A stretch of 43,300 nucleotides of DNA from Patescibacteria group bacterium (GCA_004296925.1 SCVI01000039.1:1-43300); one strand, 5' to 3'; shown: positions 16,017-25,881, numbered from the stretch's first letter. Notes: generated by a model not told the origin, from the sequence alone. Translations and numbers: made by a program.

Positions 16017-17353
16017 ACAATCCAACGAGAAATCAATGTTTTAAGTGTTCGGAGCGTTATGGATAAATCGAGTAACGGTGATCGATGACGGACGTAATAT
16101 AAATCATACGCTAGTCGGAGGCGTGATTCTTCAATAGATTGCGGACTAATATTTCCTGGACTATATCGTTGATTAACCTGTGCCCACCCAGTAATACCAG
16201 GCGTAACCGTGTAACGTGACGTATAAAACGGTATTGAATCGGCAAGTCTCTCAGCAAGAGCCACAATATCGCTTCGTGGACCTATGAGCGATAAGTCACC
16301 TCGTAAGACAGTGAGCACCTGCGGTAACTCATCGAGAGATGTTTTTCTAAGAAACGAACCAACTTTGGTTACCTTATTCTCACTCTCACCAAGCCAGACT
16401 CCCTGCTCGTCATTTGTCATCGTTCTGAATTTAAGTACTGAAATTTTCTTACCACCCTTCCCCATACGCTCCTGCGTAATAAAAAGCTTCCCAGAACCTT
16501 CTATAAATAGAGCTGCCCATACGAAAGGAAGAATAACTAGAAAAACGACGAACAATATAACCCCGCACAGTAAATCAAAAAACCGTTTCGCGATTGCGTA
16601 AAAAAATTGCTCGGGTTTACCATTTGAAATCAACCACCTATAGGACAGTGCGCGCGGAGTAATTCTACGAAAAAGATCTTCATACACTTTGGCAAAATTC
16701 AAAAAACGACCTTCGAAGTGCACTCTGTTCGATAGTCTTGCGAACATAGACTGAGTCTCTTCACTACCAATATCCATAATTATAAAATCTGGTTGTGTAG
16801 CGAGAGCTTCTTCTACCTCGTCCGTAATAGTGTCTATATTTTTCCCAGACACCGATATAGTCCTTTCAATAAAAAATGAACACGTCCCATTTTTTGCTTC
16901 GTGCGCCACCTCATCAAAATCGGTTCCATCTCCAATAAGCATAGCGCGTGCTTTACTCCTTCCAAATATCAAAGGCGCCCAAAAATGCCACGCCGACACA
17001 AAAGCTACTGACACAAGAAGATAAATAAAGAGTGTCGTTTTTGGAGTGATGCCAAACAATGGCACAAAAAAGAAGAACACCGTCGCGAGGAGCATATTAA
17101 CGATTTGTGCAACGAAAATCGTTCCCGGCACTTCACGTCTTGAAATCGCCGTTTCAGAGTCATAGAGACCTGCGCTAAAGAAGACGAGTATGAAAAGAAT
17201 GGTGAGTATAGAAAACGGCACAAGGTGGAGGACAACGTCAGCTGAACTCGGTACACCCAAAATGCGGATTGAGAGTGCTATAGGCACTGCTAAAAGAAGG
17301 AGTATGATGTCTCCCCCAACAAGTAGGAATCTCATTAAAACGCGTGCTGGCAT
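16013..17353 (-). CDS. Polyprenyl-phosphate sugar phosphotransferase (WbaP/PglC-type, exopolysaccharide)
   Basis: 446-aa membrane protein. Four to five N-terminal transmembrane helices are followed by a soluble Rossmann-like region, one more helix (about 270-295), and the conserved C-terminal bacterial sugar transferase domain: KRFFDLLCG, RMGKGGKKISVLKFRTM, GSFLRKTSLDELPQ, VLRGDLSLIGPR and TPGITGWAQVN. It transfers a sugar-1-phosphate from a nucleotide sugar to undecaprenyl phosphate, starting a surface glycan. It is divergent from the GT4 gene with only 36 nt between their starts, so control signals for both must be very compact. Confidence 0.93.
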   Translation of the reverse strand: MPARVLMRFLLVGGDIILLLLAVPIALSIRILGVPSSADVVLHLVPFSILTILFILVFFSAGLYDSETAISRREVPGTIFVAQIVNMLLATVFFFFVPLFGITPKTTLFIYLLVSVAFVSAWHFWAPLIFGRSKARAMLIGDGTDFDEVAHEAKNGTCSFFIERTISVSGKNIDTITDEVEEALATQPDFIIMDIGSEETQSMFARLSNRVHFEGRFLNFAKVYEDLFRRITPRALSYRWLISNGKPEQFFYAIAKRFFDLLCGVILFVVFLVILPFVWAALFIEGSGKLFITQERMGKGGKKISVLKFRTMTNDEQGVWLGESENKVTKVGSFLRKTSLDELPQVLTVLRGDLSLIGPRSDIVALAERLADSIPFYTSRYTVTPGITGWAQVNQRYSPGNISPQSIEESRLRLAYDLYYVRHRSPLLDLSITLRTLKTLISRWIV

Positions 17354-17389
17354 GAACGTCTACAGGTACAATACGGAATAAAGAGATAT

Positions 17390-18523
17390 ATGGCAACTCA
17401 TACGAAAGTACTTTTCGCTATCACTAAGTCCAATTTCGGAGGAGCACAACGATATGTCTATGACATTGCTCGATCTCTCCCAGAACAATTTGACCCAGTT
17501 GTTATGTTGGGTGGAGATGGGTGGCTCCTTTCTACCCTTACTCAGAAAGGTATTAAGGTGGTTACTGTTCCCGCACTTCAAAGAAACGTAAGACTGTTTT
17601 CTGATCTACGTGCTTTTTTTGAGATTGTAAAAATAATTAAACTAGAAAAACCAGATATTGTGCATCTCAATAGCTCAAAAATGGGCATATTGGGTGGTGC
17701 GGCGGCGCGCCTTATTGGGGTAAAAAGGATAATTTTTACATCTCACGGTTGGAGCTTCAATGAAAAAAGACCCGGATACCAAAAAAAGATTCTCTGGATA
17801 CTTCAGGCAATTACTATTCTTCTCGCACATTCCACCATTGCGGTCTCAAAAGATATTCGTAACCATGCTCCAATCAAAAAAAATGTTGTGCTTATTTATA
17901 ACGGTATAGAGACTCCACGCTTTATCAATAAAGATGCGGCGCGCGCCACGCTCACGCACCTCAGCAGAATTACATCATCAACCAAAATCATTGGCACTAT
18001 TGGCGAGCTCCATAAAAATAAAGGCCACGACATACTCTTACACGCTATTTCAATTTTAAAAAAACGAGATGTCGACACGTTCTTAGTAATTATTGGTGAA
18101 GGCGAAGAAAGGCGACGTTTGCAAACAGTAATAGAAAGAGAGAACCTCTCAGATTCAGCAATACTTTTAGGACACATAGATGACGCCGCAACACTGCTGA
18201 AAGGTATGGATATATTTGTATTTCCATCGAGAACCGAAGCTCTTGGATATGCGCTCCTCGAAGCGGGTTTAGCGGGGGCCTCTGTTATCGCATCTAATGT
18301 TGGAGGTATTCCTGAAATTGTAGAAAACCAAGTCTCAGGCATCTTAGTGCAGAGCGAAGATCCTGAATCGCTTGCTGACGCAATAGAACTACTTCTGAAA
18401 AACGAATCACATCGTGCGAGTTTGGGTGCTTCATTATTTAAAAACACACTCGAGCAATTTTCTCAAAAGTCCATGATTCGAAATACTGTCGCACTCTACG
18501 AACCAACGCCAACCATTTCGTAG
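17390..18523 (+). CDS. Glycosyltransferase family 4
   Basis: 377-aa GT-B glycosyltransferase. The N-terminal domain begins with a FAITKSNFGGAQRYV segment (family GGxxxhv), and the C-terminal donor domain contains IGTIGELHKNKGHD and PSRTEALGYALLEAG (E-x7-E motif), followed by ASNVGGIPEIV. It probably extends the glycan started by the divergent sugar transferase. The last 28 nt overlap the 3' end of the convergent rodA gene. No Shine-Dalgarno; upstream is AATAAAGAGATAT. Confidence 0.92.
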   Translation: MATHTKVLFAITKSNFGGAQRYVYDIARSLPEQFDPVVMLGGDGWLLSTLTQKGIKVVTVPALQRNVRLFSDLRAFFEIVKIIKLEKPDIVHLNSSKMGILGGAAARLIGVKRIIFTSHGWSFNEKRPGYQKKILWILQAITILLAHSTIAVSKDIRNHAPIKKNVVLIYNGIETPRFINKDAARATLTHLSRITSSTKIIGTIGELHKNKGHDILLHAISILKKRDVDTFLVIIGEGEERRRLQTVIERENLSDSAILLGHIDDAATLLKGMDIFVFPSRTEALGYALLEAGLAGASVIASNVGGIPEIVENQVSGILVQSEDPESLADAIELLLKNESHRASLGASLFKNTLEQFSQKSMIRNTVALYEPTPTIS

Positions 18524-19614
18524 CGGGTATCTTCGTGCACTACACGACCATACATACGCATAGCATTTACTATCCCGAGAAGCGCATATCCTGTAACAAC
18601 ATGCGAACCGCCGTAGCTCATAAACGGAAGCGGAACACCGGTTACCGGTAATAGCCCTATATTCATTCCTATATGAATAATTGAGTGGATTCCGAAAAGT
18701 GCTACAACTCCCAGCACAAAAAAGGTTTCAAAGTTGGTAGCGCCTGACTTTGCATTTTCAATCAATCTAAAAAATAAAAGACCGAAGAGCCCGAGTAGTA
18801 TAAGTGTACCTATTAGCCCCCACTCTTCCGCAAACGCCGCAAAAATAAAATCGGTTTGATTTTCTGGAAGAAATTGCAGACGAGATTGTGTGCCGTACCC
18901 AATACCCTTTCCTAAAATTCCACCTGAACCCACCGCAACGGTGGATTGAAATGCGTTGTATCCAGCACCTGAAATGTCAGCGAGCGGGTGAACGAAAGTT
19001 ATGATTCGAGCTTTTTGGTACGGCGCAAATGCAAATACCCAAAGCAACGAAACAGCAACAACGCCGGTGAGAGCAATAAGTAGTAAATGTCTAAATGGGA
19101 TTCCTGCAAGCAAAACCATCGCCATCCAAAGCGCTCCAACAATAACTGCCGACCCAAAATCCGGTTGTAGAAACAGCAAAATGAACATAAGAAACATGTA
19201 CGCTCCAGAAACAAGGATGTGACGAATACGTGCAATTTCGATATGTCGGCGAGAAAAATACTTTGCCAAAAGCACAATGAGGGCAAACTTGGCTGGGTCC
19301 ACTGGTTGCACCGCGAATGCTCCGAGATTAAACCAACTTTGTGCTCCTTGAAAGACAGAGCCCACAGCAAAAAGAAGTGCGAGGAAAAAAAGTGCAAGGA
19401 TATATAAAATGGTGACTACGCTCGTTCTGCGAAGAAAATGAAAATCGATGGAGCTCATAATAAAAAAAACAGAGAGCCCAACAACTATCCAAATTATTTG
19501 ATGCGAAGCGTATTGGTTGTCGCCGCTAAAACCGAACATACTCGCAAGCCCTGCAAAAGAAATGAGAAGCGCGCTCCCCACCATGAACCAATCAGTACTC
19601 TTTAATACATTCAT
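18496..19614 (-). CDS. rodA: RodA/FtsW-family peptidoglycan polymerase
   Basis: 372 aa with about ten transmembrane helices. SEDS-family glycosyltransferases polymerise lipid II at the cell membrane. Signature segments are QPDFGSAVIVGALW, GSGGILGKGIGYGTQSRLQFLPENQTDFIFAAFAEEWG, interrupted here for length, and GVPLPFMSYGGSH. The glycine-rich loop and the PENQTDFIFA motif favour RodA over FtsW. The gene lies after the anchored surface protein gene at 19630, with 15 nt between, forming a probable two-gene unit. Confidence 0.92.
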   Translation of the reverse strand: MNVLKSTDWFMVGSALLISFAGLASMFGFSGDNQYASHQIIWIVVGLSVFFIMSSIDFHFLRRTSVVTILYILALFFLALLFAVGSVFQGAQSWFNLGAFAVQPVDPAKFALIVLLAKYFSRRHIEIARIRHILVSGAYMFLMFILLFLQPDFGSAVIVGALWMAMVLLAGIPFRHLLLIALTGVVAVSLLWVFAFAPYQKARIITFVHPLADISGAGYNAFQSTVAVGSGGILGKGIGYGTQSRLQFLPENQTDFIFAAFAEEWGLIGTLILLGLFGLLFFRLIENAKSGATNFETFFVLGVVALFGIHSIIHIGMNIGLLPVTGVPLPFMSYGGSHVVTGYALLGIVNAMRMYGRVVHEDTRYEMVGVGS

Positions 19615-19629
19615 ATCGTACGCGTATCG

Positions 19630-20370
19630 CTACTCTTGTATGCGTGCAACAATTTCCGTGCGTACCACTGGACGACTAAAAACATCTTGCCAAGTAAATA
19701 CCACCGTTTCTTTTACGCGCCCCTGCATCCTCTCTATCTTTGTCTGCGACGCAGTAATTAAAATATCGTTCACATCATAAAGAAGCGATGTTAAAACCAC
19801 TGGACCCACAGGTGACGCGAGCGTATTTTCAATATCAGCTTTAAGTATTAATGCCTGCTGATCTAACTCCCTCGATACGATAGCTACAGGAGTTGAAACT
19901 CTATCCATCGTCGTCCACGTTGCTTGACCAAACACTATGAATGTCCGAGTAGGATTACGCTCCCCAGTAACAATATTTGGTTCAAACACAGGCACTGTTT
20001 CCCCTGGCTTTAAAAATGTAACTCCACGCCTTTCTGCGATTAAAATATTCTTTTCATCGAACAATTGGAATGTGTACGGAAGAGCTTGTGTACCTGCTCC
20101 ACTTTCTGGATTTCTTATCATCGCAACCGCGTGATACACACCTGGTGCAACTTGCACGGAGCGTGCCCATTGTGCCGAGATTCGCGGTGCCTCGCACACA
20201 AGGTTACACGACCCATCGCAATCAATACCTTGCTCATCTTGGTTTTTAATACCGTCAAAACATGTTGGTGGATGATAAAAAAAGAAATACCATACTCCTC
20301 CTAACACCAAAAGGACTATCAATAAAAAAGAGAGCGCAAAGAAAAGTTGGCGTTTGAATGACCACTGCAT
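19630..20370 (-). CDS. Membrane-anchored extracellular protein with Cys-rich motif
   Basis: 246 aa. A single N-terminal transmembrane helix (about residues 9-31) is followed by a Cys motif, CFDGIKNQDEQGIDCDGSCNLVC, read here in two parts: CFDGIKNQDEQG and IDCDGSCNLVC. This CxDGxxNxxExxxDCxG pattern is common in secreted CPR and archaeal proteins and may form disulfides or bind metal. The rest is likely a beta-sandwich domain facing outside. It precedes rodA in the same direction, suggesting an envelope role. Function is unknown. Confidence 0.7.
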   Translation of the reverse strand: MQWSFKRQLFFALSFLLIVLLVLGGVWYFFFYHPPTCFDGIKNQDEQGIDCDGSCNLVCEAPRISAQWARSVQVAPGVYHAVAMIRNPESGAGTQALPYTFQLFDEKNILIAERRGVTFLKPGETVPVFEPNIVTGERNPTRTFIVFGQATWTTMDRVSTPVAIVSRELDQQALILKADIENTLASPVGPVVLTSLLYDVNDILITASQTKIERMQGRVKETVVFTWQDVFSRPVVRTEIVARIQE

Positions 20371-20422
20371 ATGACAAGTATAACAAAATAATACCCTCGA
20401 CTGGCGTGGTTAATATTCTTTA

Positions 20423-20459
20423 TTTTTATATCAAATTCTCTGTTCTGGCGACTAGCTAC
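20423..20459. repeat. Duplicated 5S 3'-end plus flank (copy 1; copy 2 at 20621-20657)
   Basis: 37 bp match 20621-20657 with one mismatch. Copy 2 is the 3' end of the 5S gene and its trailer; copy 1 is an isolated fragment 198 bp away. The stretch 20460-20592 between them shows no gene; it holds an imperfect inverted repeat (GGCGACTAGCTACC with GGTAGTCGCC). Confidence 0.75.
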
Positions 20460-20592
20460 CGGCAAGTGAGTGAGTGTAATGGAAAGCTTACTTACCAATT
20501 ACCGAACGAGCGACGCCGGAAAGAATTTCGGCTCTGAGAAATTCTTACTCTCCCAAACACATAGATGGTAGTCGCCGGTTGTCGGCATTATA

Positions 20593-20627
20593 TAAAAACA
20601 CCGACTGTTTAGAGTCGGTGTTTTTAT
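20593..20627 (-). terminator. Terminator of the 23S-5S unit
   Basis: AAAAACACCGACT-gttta-AGTCGGTGTTTTT forms a strong hairpin with T runs on both strands, placed 13 nt past the 5S 3' end. Confidence 0.85.
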
Positions 20628-20639
20628 ATCAAATCCTCT

Positions 20640-20748
20640 GTTCTGGCGACTAGCTACTCTCCCCTTTCGAGTACCATCGCCACAATTGCGCTTAACTTCC
20701 GAGTTCGGAATGGGATCGGGTGTGACCACAACGTCAAGTCACCAGAAC
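20640..20748 (-). rRNA. rrf: 5S ribosomal RNA
   Basis: 109 nt on the minus strand, with pairing ends (GTTCTGGTGACTT / AGTCGCCAGAAC). The core contains CACACCCGATCCCATTCCGA and GAAGTTAAGC, which identify 5S. It follows 23S by about 80 nt and shares its promoter. Confidence 0.93.
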
Positions 20749-20793
20749 ACAAAATTCGATACACACTACACAATGTTGTGTAGTACTACCTAT

Positions 20794-20816
20794 CATCATA
20801 AAGAGAACACCGAGCA
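20794..20816. other. Pre-23S processing stem, 3' arm (5' arm 24505-24527)
   Basis: 23 bases here are exactly complementary in the transcript to 24505-24527. The two arms bracket 23S and would form the double-stranded stalk cut by RNase III in pre-23S rRNA. Confidence 0.8.
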
Positions 20817-20961
20817 CAAATAGAGCTTGTTATGGATTTCCACGCTTCCCCGCAGAATGGACGAATTAGTACTTCTCAGCTCAATGCATTGCTGCATGTA
20901 CACTTAAAGCCTATCAACGTGATCATCTCTCACGAGTCTCAACGATACCTAATCTTGGAGG

Positions 20962-21000
<39 letters not shown>

Positions 21001-21287
21001 CGACATAGCTACTCTGCAATGCTCCTGGCGGAACAACAGATAGACCAGAGGTCAGTTCATCCCGGTCCTCTCGTACTAAGGACGACTCTCCTCAAGTATC
21101 AACGCTCATAGTAGATAGGAGACCAACCTGTCTCACGCACTTCGTTTCGTGTGTGTTAGAAACACACACGAGCGTTCCTTACGGAACCCCAAATTACTTT
21201 GGGAGTCGGACTGTAACTTCATCCTTCAATTTTTTTACAAAAATTGTGTTGGATGATCAACATTCAGTCTCTCGAGGCTAAGCAGCT

Positions 21288-21355
21288 CTGAGTACTGAGT
21301 TCCAAGTCTAGAGTTAAAAACTCTGGACTCAAAACTAGAAACTCTGAACTAACTC
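21288..21355. repeat. Palindromic repeat copy A (inside intron)
   Basis: An imperfect palindrome made of GAGTTC/TAGAGTT-type words with an AT centre (GAGTTAAAAACTC). Related copies lie at 21565-21627 and 24032-24104. Confidence 0.65.
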
Positions 21356-21564
21356 ATTCCTTCGATATTGTCCTACCAAAGTAGGATTTCATCGATATTA
21401 GTTGATTTCTTCACCCACATTCCTATAGGTGACCGCCGTGATTATGATTGACTCTTCTCACCCGACCAGTAATCGGGCTTCGATTTAAAAATCGAATATT
21501 ATATTTCTAAGACGAAAAAACTTTCAATAACTCTCTCTATGGGGTTCAGACTGTGAAATTGTCC

Positions 21565-21627
21565 AGAGTATTGAGTTCAGAGTCTAGAGTTTTAAAACTC
21601 AGAACTAGGAACTCGCAACTATGAACT
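21565..21627. repeat. Palindromic repeat copy B (in intron P1 loop)
   Basis: Same family as copy A, centre AGAGTTTTAAAACTC. It sits between the 5' splice site and the guide sequence, so it extends the P1 loop. Confidence 0.65.
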
Positions 21628-21632
21628 GCTTC

Positions 21633-21664
<32 letters not shown>

Positions 21665-24031
21665 ATGGCGAACAGCCATACCCTTGGAACCTTCTCCAGC
21701 TCCGGGATGTGGTGAGCCGACATCGAGGTGCCGAACTGCGCCGTCGCTATGGACGCTTAGGCGCAACTAGCCTGTTATCCCCAGAGTAACTTTTATCCGT
21801 TGGGCTTCCCCTGCATCTAATGCATAAGGTCGGATCACTATGCTCCACTTTCGTGTCTGCTCGATATGTACATCTCACAGTTAAGCCAGCTTGTGCCATT
21901 ACACGACCGGCACGGTTTCCATTCGCGCCTAGCTGACCTTTGTAGGCTCCTCCGTTACTTTTTGGGAGGAGAGCGCCCCACTCAAACTGCCTGCCACGCA
22001 CTGTCTCCCAGGTGTTTATCCTGAGGTTAGAAATTGCAACACATAAGAACGGTATTTCACTGGCGAGTCCACAACAACCGAAACCGTTGCTTCAACCTCT
22101 CCCGTCTATGCTACGCATATGCGTCACAATCCCAATACGAAGCTACAGTAAAGCTTCTGGGGTCTTTTCGTCTAACTATGAGTAACCGGCATCTTCACCG
22201 GTACTGTATTTTCACCGAGCAAGTCCTCGAGACAGTTTCCAACTCGTTACACCATTCGTGCACGTCTGAACTTACCAGACAAGGAATTACGCTACCTTAG
22301 GACGATTATAGTTATCGCCGACATTGACCAGGGCTTATAAAGACCAGCACATAGTATTGCTACCATGCACCATCCTTAGTTGACCTTCTGGCATTGGTCA
22401 GGTGTCACCCCCTATACATCCTCTTGCGAGTTCGCAGGGAGCTGTGTTTTTGGTAAACAGTCGATTGGAAATCTTTCGCTGCGGCCCCCTAAATTAATAG
22501 GAGGCAGGCCTTATCCCGAAGTTACGGCCGCTGTTTTGCCGAGTTCCTTGAGGACCTCTCACTCGTTCGCCTTAGTCTACTCGACCAGACCACCTGTGTC
22601 GGTTTGCGGTACGGGCTCACACCAACTGAAGCTTAGAAGATTTTCTTGGAAGCGCGCTCCATGCCATTTACGCTGACGAATCAGCGCATTTCCGCTCCGC
22701 TTGGATAGCCTACATCAAAGTAGTTTCTTCCGGATTTTCCTAGAAGATATCCTCACGGCACGAACACACATCCAGTTGTGTGCGGCATGTACAGCCCTCC
22801 GTCTCTCCATCGCATTGGTGCGAGGCCAGGGAATATTAACCCTGTGTCCATCGCGTTCGGCTTTCGCCATTTGCTTAGGCCCGGCTAACCCTTGGTTGAT
22901 TATCAGTGCCAAGGAAACCTCGGTCTTTCGGCGTACGGGGTTCTCACCCGTATTGTGGTTACTTGTGCCGGCATTCTCACTTCCAAACGCTCCAGAATGG
23001 GTCACCCCTTATCCTTCATCGCGGTTTGGAACGCTCTCCTACCGATCATTTTTGTCGAAACAAAAATAATCCCTCAGTTTCGGTACCGTGCTTAGCCCCG
23101 ATTATCTTCGGCGCAGAAATTCTCGGTGAGTGAGCTGTTACGCTTTCTTTAAATGGTGGCTGCTTCTAAGCCAACATCCTCACTGTTTCAGAATTTCCAC
23201 TTCCTTATGATGCACTCAGCGCGGATTTAGGGACCTTAACTTGAGATCTAGGCTCTTCCCTTCTCGACGTATGGAGCTTAGCCCCCATCGTCTAACTGCC
23301 TGATTCTAGCTCTCTGGTATTCGGAGTTTGATAGGGTTAACGAGATTGCTCCCTGTTTAACCCTTCCAGTGCTCTACCCCCAGGAGGAACATCAGACGCC
23401 AGCCCAAAAGCTGTTTCGGAGAGAACCAGCTATTACCAGGTTCGATAAGCTTTTCACTCCTTACCACAAGTCATCCCAAGACGTTGTACGATCTACGGGT
23501 TCGGGCCTCCCCTTTTCTTTCGAAAAGGTTCACCCTGCTCATGGCAAGCTCACCTGGCTTCGGGTCTTACGTACGCGACTAAACGCGCTATTCACACTCG
23601 GTTTCCCTTCGGCTCCAACCTTACGGTCTTAGCCATGCCGTGTACGTAAACTCGCCGGCTCATTCTTCAATAGGCACGCCGTCGAGGTGCAAGCACCTCT
23701 TCGACTCCTTGTAGATGTGTGGTTTCAGAACTATTTCACTGTCCTTACCGGACTACTTTTCACCTTTCCCTCACGGTACTGGTTCACTATCGATCTCTGT
23801 AGATATTTAGCCTTGCCGGTTAGTGCCGGCAGATTCATCCAAGCTATTCATGTCTCGGATTACTCAAGAACGACAACAAGAAAGTGATTGGTCGTTTCGC
23901 ATACGGGACCGTTACCCTCTAGGGTTCTGCTTCCCAGCAGATTCTGCTACGACAATCATTGTTAACTTTCCTTCCATAAATGGAACGTCATCGCCTTACA
24001 ACCCCCACGCATCACATGATGCACGATGCAT

Positions 24032-24104
24032 CAGTTCTGAGTTCCTAGTTCTGAGTTGAGAGTTTTAAACTTCTCTGGACTCGGAACTCTGTACTCTGAA
24101 CTTC
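24032..24104. repeat. Palindromic repeat copy C (in a 23S 5' expansion)
   Basis: Same family, centre GAGAGTTTTAAACTTCTC. It is enclosed by a longer stem (CGCATCACATG / CATGTGATGCG) and is part of the mature 23S region, or is removed by fragmentation. Confidence 0.65.
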
Positions 24105-24557
24105 AGCATCACATTCCATGTGATGCGTAGGTTTGGGCTTATCCCGTTTCGCTCGCCGCTACTCGGGGAATTCCAGAATCCCGGTCTCTATGCAAATAAA
24201 TTCGCACAGAGACCGGGATATCCTGTTGGTCTCTTTTCCTCTAGGTACTGAGATGTTTCACTTCCCTAGGTGCACTTCTCGAACACGCGTTCGAGATATC
24301 TGTCGAAGACAGATAGGTTTCCCCATTCGGACATTTTCGGATCAAAGCTTGCTCGTCAGCTCCCCGAAACATTTCGTCGACTGCTACGTCCTTCATCGCT
24401 CTACAGAGTCAAGGCATCCACCACACACCCTTCAAACTTCCACGAGGAAGCTTGAAAACCACATAACGTTACGCTCATTTAATTTAACGAACGTCTCTAA
24501 ATTATGCTCGGTGTTCTCTTTATGATGTGTTGTCAACGAACAGGTTTCTAAGGGAAT

Positions 24558-24581
24558 AAAAAAGGCCGCATTTCGCGGACC
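24558..24581 (-). terminator. Terminator-like hairpin inside the 23S leader
   Basis: Minus strand: GGTCCGC-GAAAT-GCGGCC (one bulged T) followed by TTTTTTATT. It lies between the 23S promoter and the 23S gene, in the same arrangement as before 16S. Confidence 0.6.
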
Positions 24582-24655
24582 GCATACGGGAGCAGAAACT
24601 GCTACCTTTAGCGCCGCATTTCGCCTTTAGTATTAGTACTCATAAACCTTTGTGT

Positions 24656-24684
24656 AGAATACGCTCCGAGATGGATTATGTCAA
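24656..24684 (-). promoter_or_regulatory. 23S-5S rRNA promoter
   Basis: Minus strand: -35 TTGACA (24684-24679), 17-bp spacer, -10 TATTCT (24661-24656). Predicted start near 24649. The stretch 24685-24847 upstream shows no gene. Confidence 0.8.
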
Positions 24685-24847
24685 GAAATATAAGGGTTCT
24701 GGGGCGATTGAGGGAGACCAAAAAGCGAAACGGCTTAAATAAAGGCGATTCTAGAAAGCATGTAAAATAACGCACCTTCTATCCCCAGCTTTTCCCCTCT
24801 TAGTCAGGGGTCAGATTTCAAATTTCAGGTACCGCATTTTGACACGT

Positions 24848-24878
24848 AAATACCCTAAGGTTTCGCCTTAGGGTATTT
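24848..24878. terminator. Bidirectional terminator
   Basis: AAATACCCTAAGG-tttcg-CCTTAGGGTATTT, just downstream of the 69-aa gene on the minus strand. Confidence 0.75.
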
Positions 24879-24884
24879 GGAGAT

Positions 24885-25094
24885 TTAATCTCTCGATCTA
24901 TTTCTTGGTTTTTTTGAATTCCACCAACGCAAGGAATTCAAGAGACTGGACTCGGCTGGTGTTAAGCGTCTACTTCCAGCTCTAGTGCGATCTGTTTGCT
25001 TCACCACAATATTCATATCTCGTTCACGTAAATCCAAAAGCGACGGATGTTGTGGTCGCCACATTCCTTCAATCTTAATCGGTTGATGTTCCAT
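24885..25094 (-). CDS. Small basic hypothetical protein, 69 aa
   Basis: From ATG 25094, 69 residues. The protein is polar with a basic C-terminus (WWNSKKPRNRSRD) and a MWRPQHPSLLDLRERD segment; it has no membrane helix. A longer reading to 25142 would run into the terminator of the upstream gene and is rejected. It lies between two strong terminator hairpins, one just after its stop, which suggests a separate transcription unit. No family recognised. Confidence 0.5.
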   Translation of the reverse strand: MEHQPIKIEGMWRPQHPSLLDLRERDMNIVVKQTDRTRAGSRRLTPAESSLLNSLRWWNSKKPRNRSRD

Positions 25095-25134
25095 TTGCCG
25101 ATGGTATACCTGTGAATATAGTTTGTCAAAAAAC

Positions 25135-25168
25135 AAAAACACCCACGACGTACGTCGTGGGTGTTTTT
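25135..25168. terminator. Terminator of the channel-like gene
   Basis: A perfect 34-nt palindrome (arms AAAAACACCCACGACG / CGTCGTGGGTGTTTTT) lies 20 nt after the stop of the minus-strand channel gene. Confidence 0.85.
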
Positions 25169-25188
25169 AAAAACAACTAAAAAATTAT

Positions 25189-25881
25189 TTAGTGTTTGTG
25201 ATTTCCGATTTCAGAACGAACCTTCTCGATTGCGCGAGCGGCTGCGTCTTGACCTCCGAGACCAAACGCGAGTCCAACAGCAAGTGAGACTGCGATGACC
25301 ACACCCGTGACGAGTGTTTGTACAAAGACAGTTGCAACTTGGAGTTGTGCAAGTACGGCAAGGATTGTGAAAATCCAGATTGCCCACTTTGCAATTGATC
25401 CTGCGAGACCTGCTGACATAATGCCGGCAGCTTTTGCAGCACCACCAACCATAGTCTTAGCAAGTTCTGCCAAGAGCGCACCAACCAACACCATGATTAC
25501 CGCAACGATAACCTGTGGGAGGTATGACAACACCACCATTTGAAGGAACATGTTGACCTGTGTAAGGCCGAGCACTTCCAATGATGCCATTAAGAAGACG
25601 ATGATAAAGAACCACTTCACTAATGCGCCAAGGAAGGCACCTGAGTCAAGTGTGAAACCTGCGCGTTCAACAACATCGTTGAGGCCGGTTTGCTTCAAAG
25701 CAGCATCAAGTTTCACAGTCTTTAGAACTTGCGAAACGATACTACCAAGTGCAGCACCAACGAGCCATCCGAAGATGAAGATGATGATTGCAACAAGAAT
25801 GTTTGGCACAAATGCTATGAGACCAATCCAGAGATTCTGGAATGATTGCGTAAGCACATCTGCCCATGTTTGAATAATCAT
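25189..25881 (-). CDS. Conserved TM-helix mechanosensitive-channel-like protein (CmpX/MscS-related)
   Basis: 230 aa from ATG 25881; a start at 25899 would add six residues. There are five hydrophobic segments with the paired TM-helix repeat seen in CmpX-type proteins: NILVAIIIFIFGWLVGAALG and LPQVIVAVIMVLVGALLAEL, followed by VAVSLAVGLAFGLGGQDAA, which matches the MscS pore-helix consensus. It lacks the large MscS cytoplasmic domain. Probably an inner-membrane small channel or scaffold. It stands alone between a terminator and the regulator gene. ORF boundaries and the terminator agree. Confidence 0.8.
   Translation of the reverse strand: MIIQTWADVLTQSFQNLWIGLIAFVPNILVAIIIFIFGWLVGAALGSIVSQVLKTVKLDAALKQTGLNDVVERAGFTLDSGAFLGALVKWFFIIVFLMASLEVLGLTQVNMFLQMVVLSYLPQVIVAVIMVLVGALLAELAKTMVGGAAKAAGIMSAGLAGSIAKWAIWIFTILAVLAQLQVATVFVQTLVTGVVIAVSLAVGLAFGLGGQDAAARAIEKVRSEIGNHKH

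Larger units (their letters stand above)
21138..21632 (-). other. Group I intron at 23S position L2593
   Basis: Exon sequence GGGTTCAGACCGT is split from CGTGAGACAGG, which in E. coli are continuous across U2593/C2594. The intron is about 495 nt, follows a U and ends in G, as group I introns do. The P7 core is visible: AGAGACTGAATGTTGATC and TTACAGTCCGACTC, close to the Tetrahymena P7 strands. An internal segment (sense TTTCACAGTCTGAACCCC, near 21541-21558) is complementary to the 5' exon and is the likely guide sequence forming P1. No homing endonuclease ORF is present. Two copies of the local palindromic repeat sit in it, one in the P1 loop. Confidence 0.85.

Noticed and set aside
22140-22170. 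Macrolide-site change A2057 in 23S
   Set aside because: A2057 is paired with U2611 and this pair is common in bacteria, so it is not a special feature.
21747-24525. Many open frames inside the 23S region
   Set aside because: They lie in rRNA and have rRNA-derived composition.
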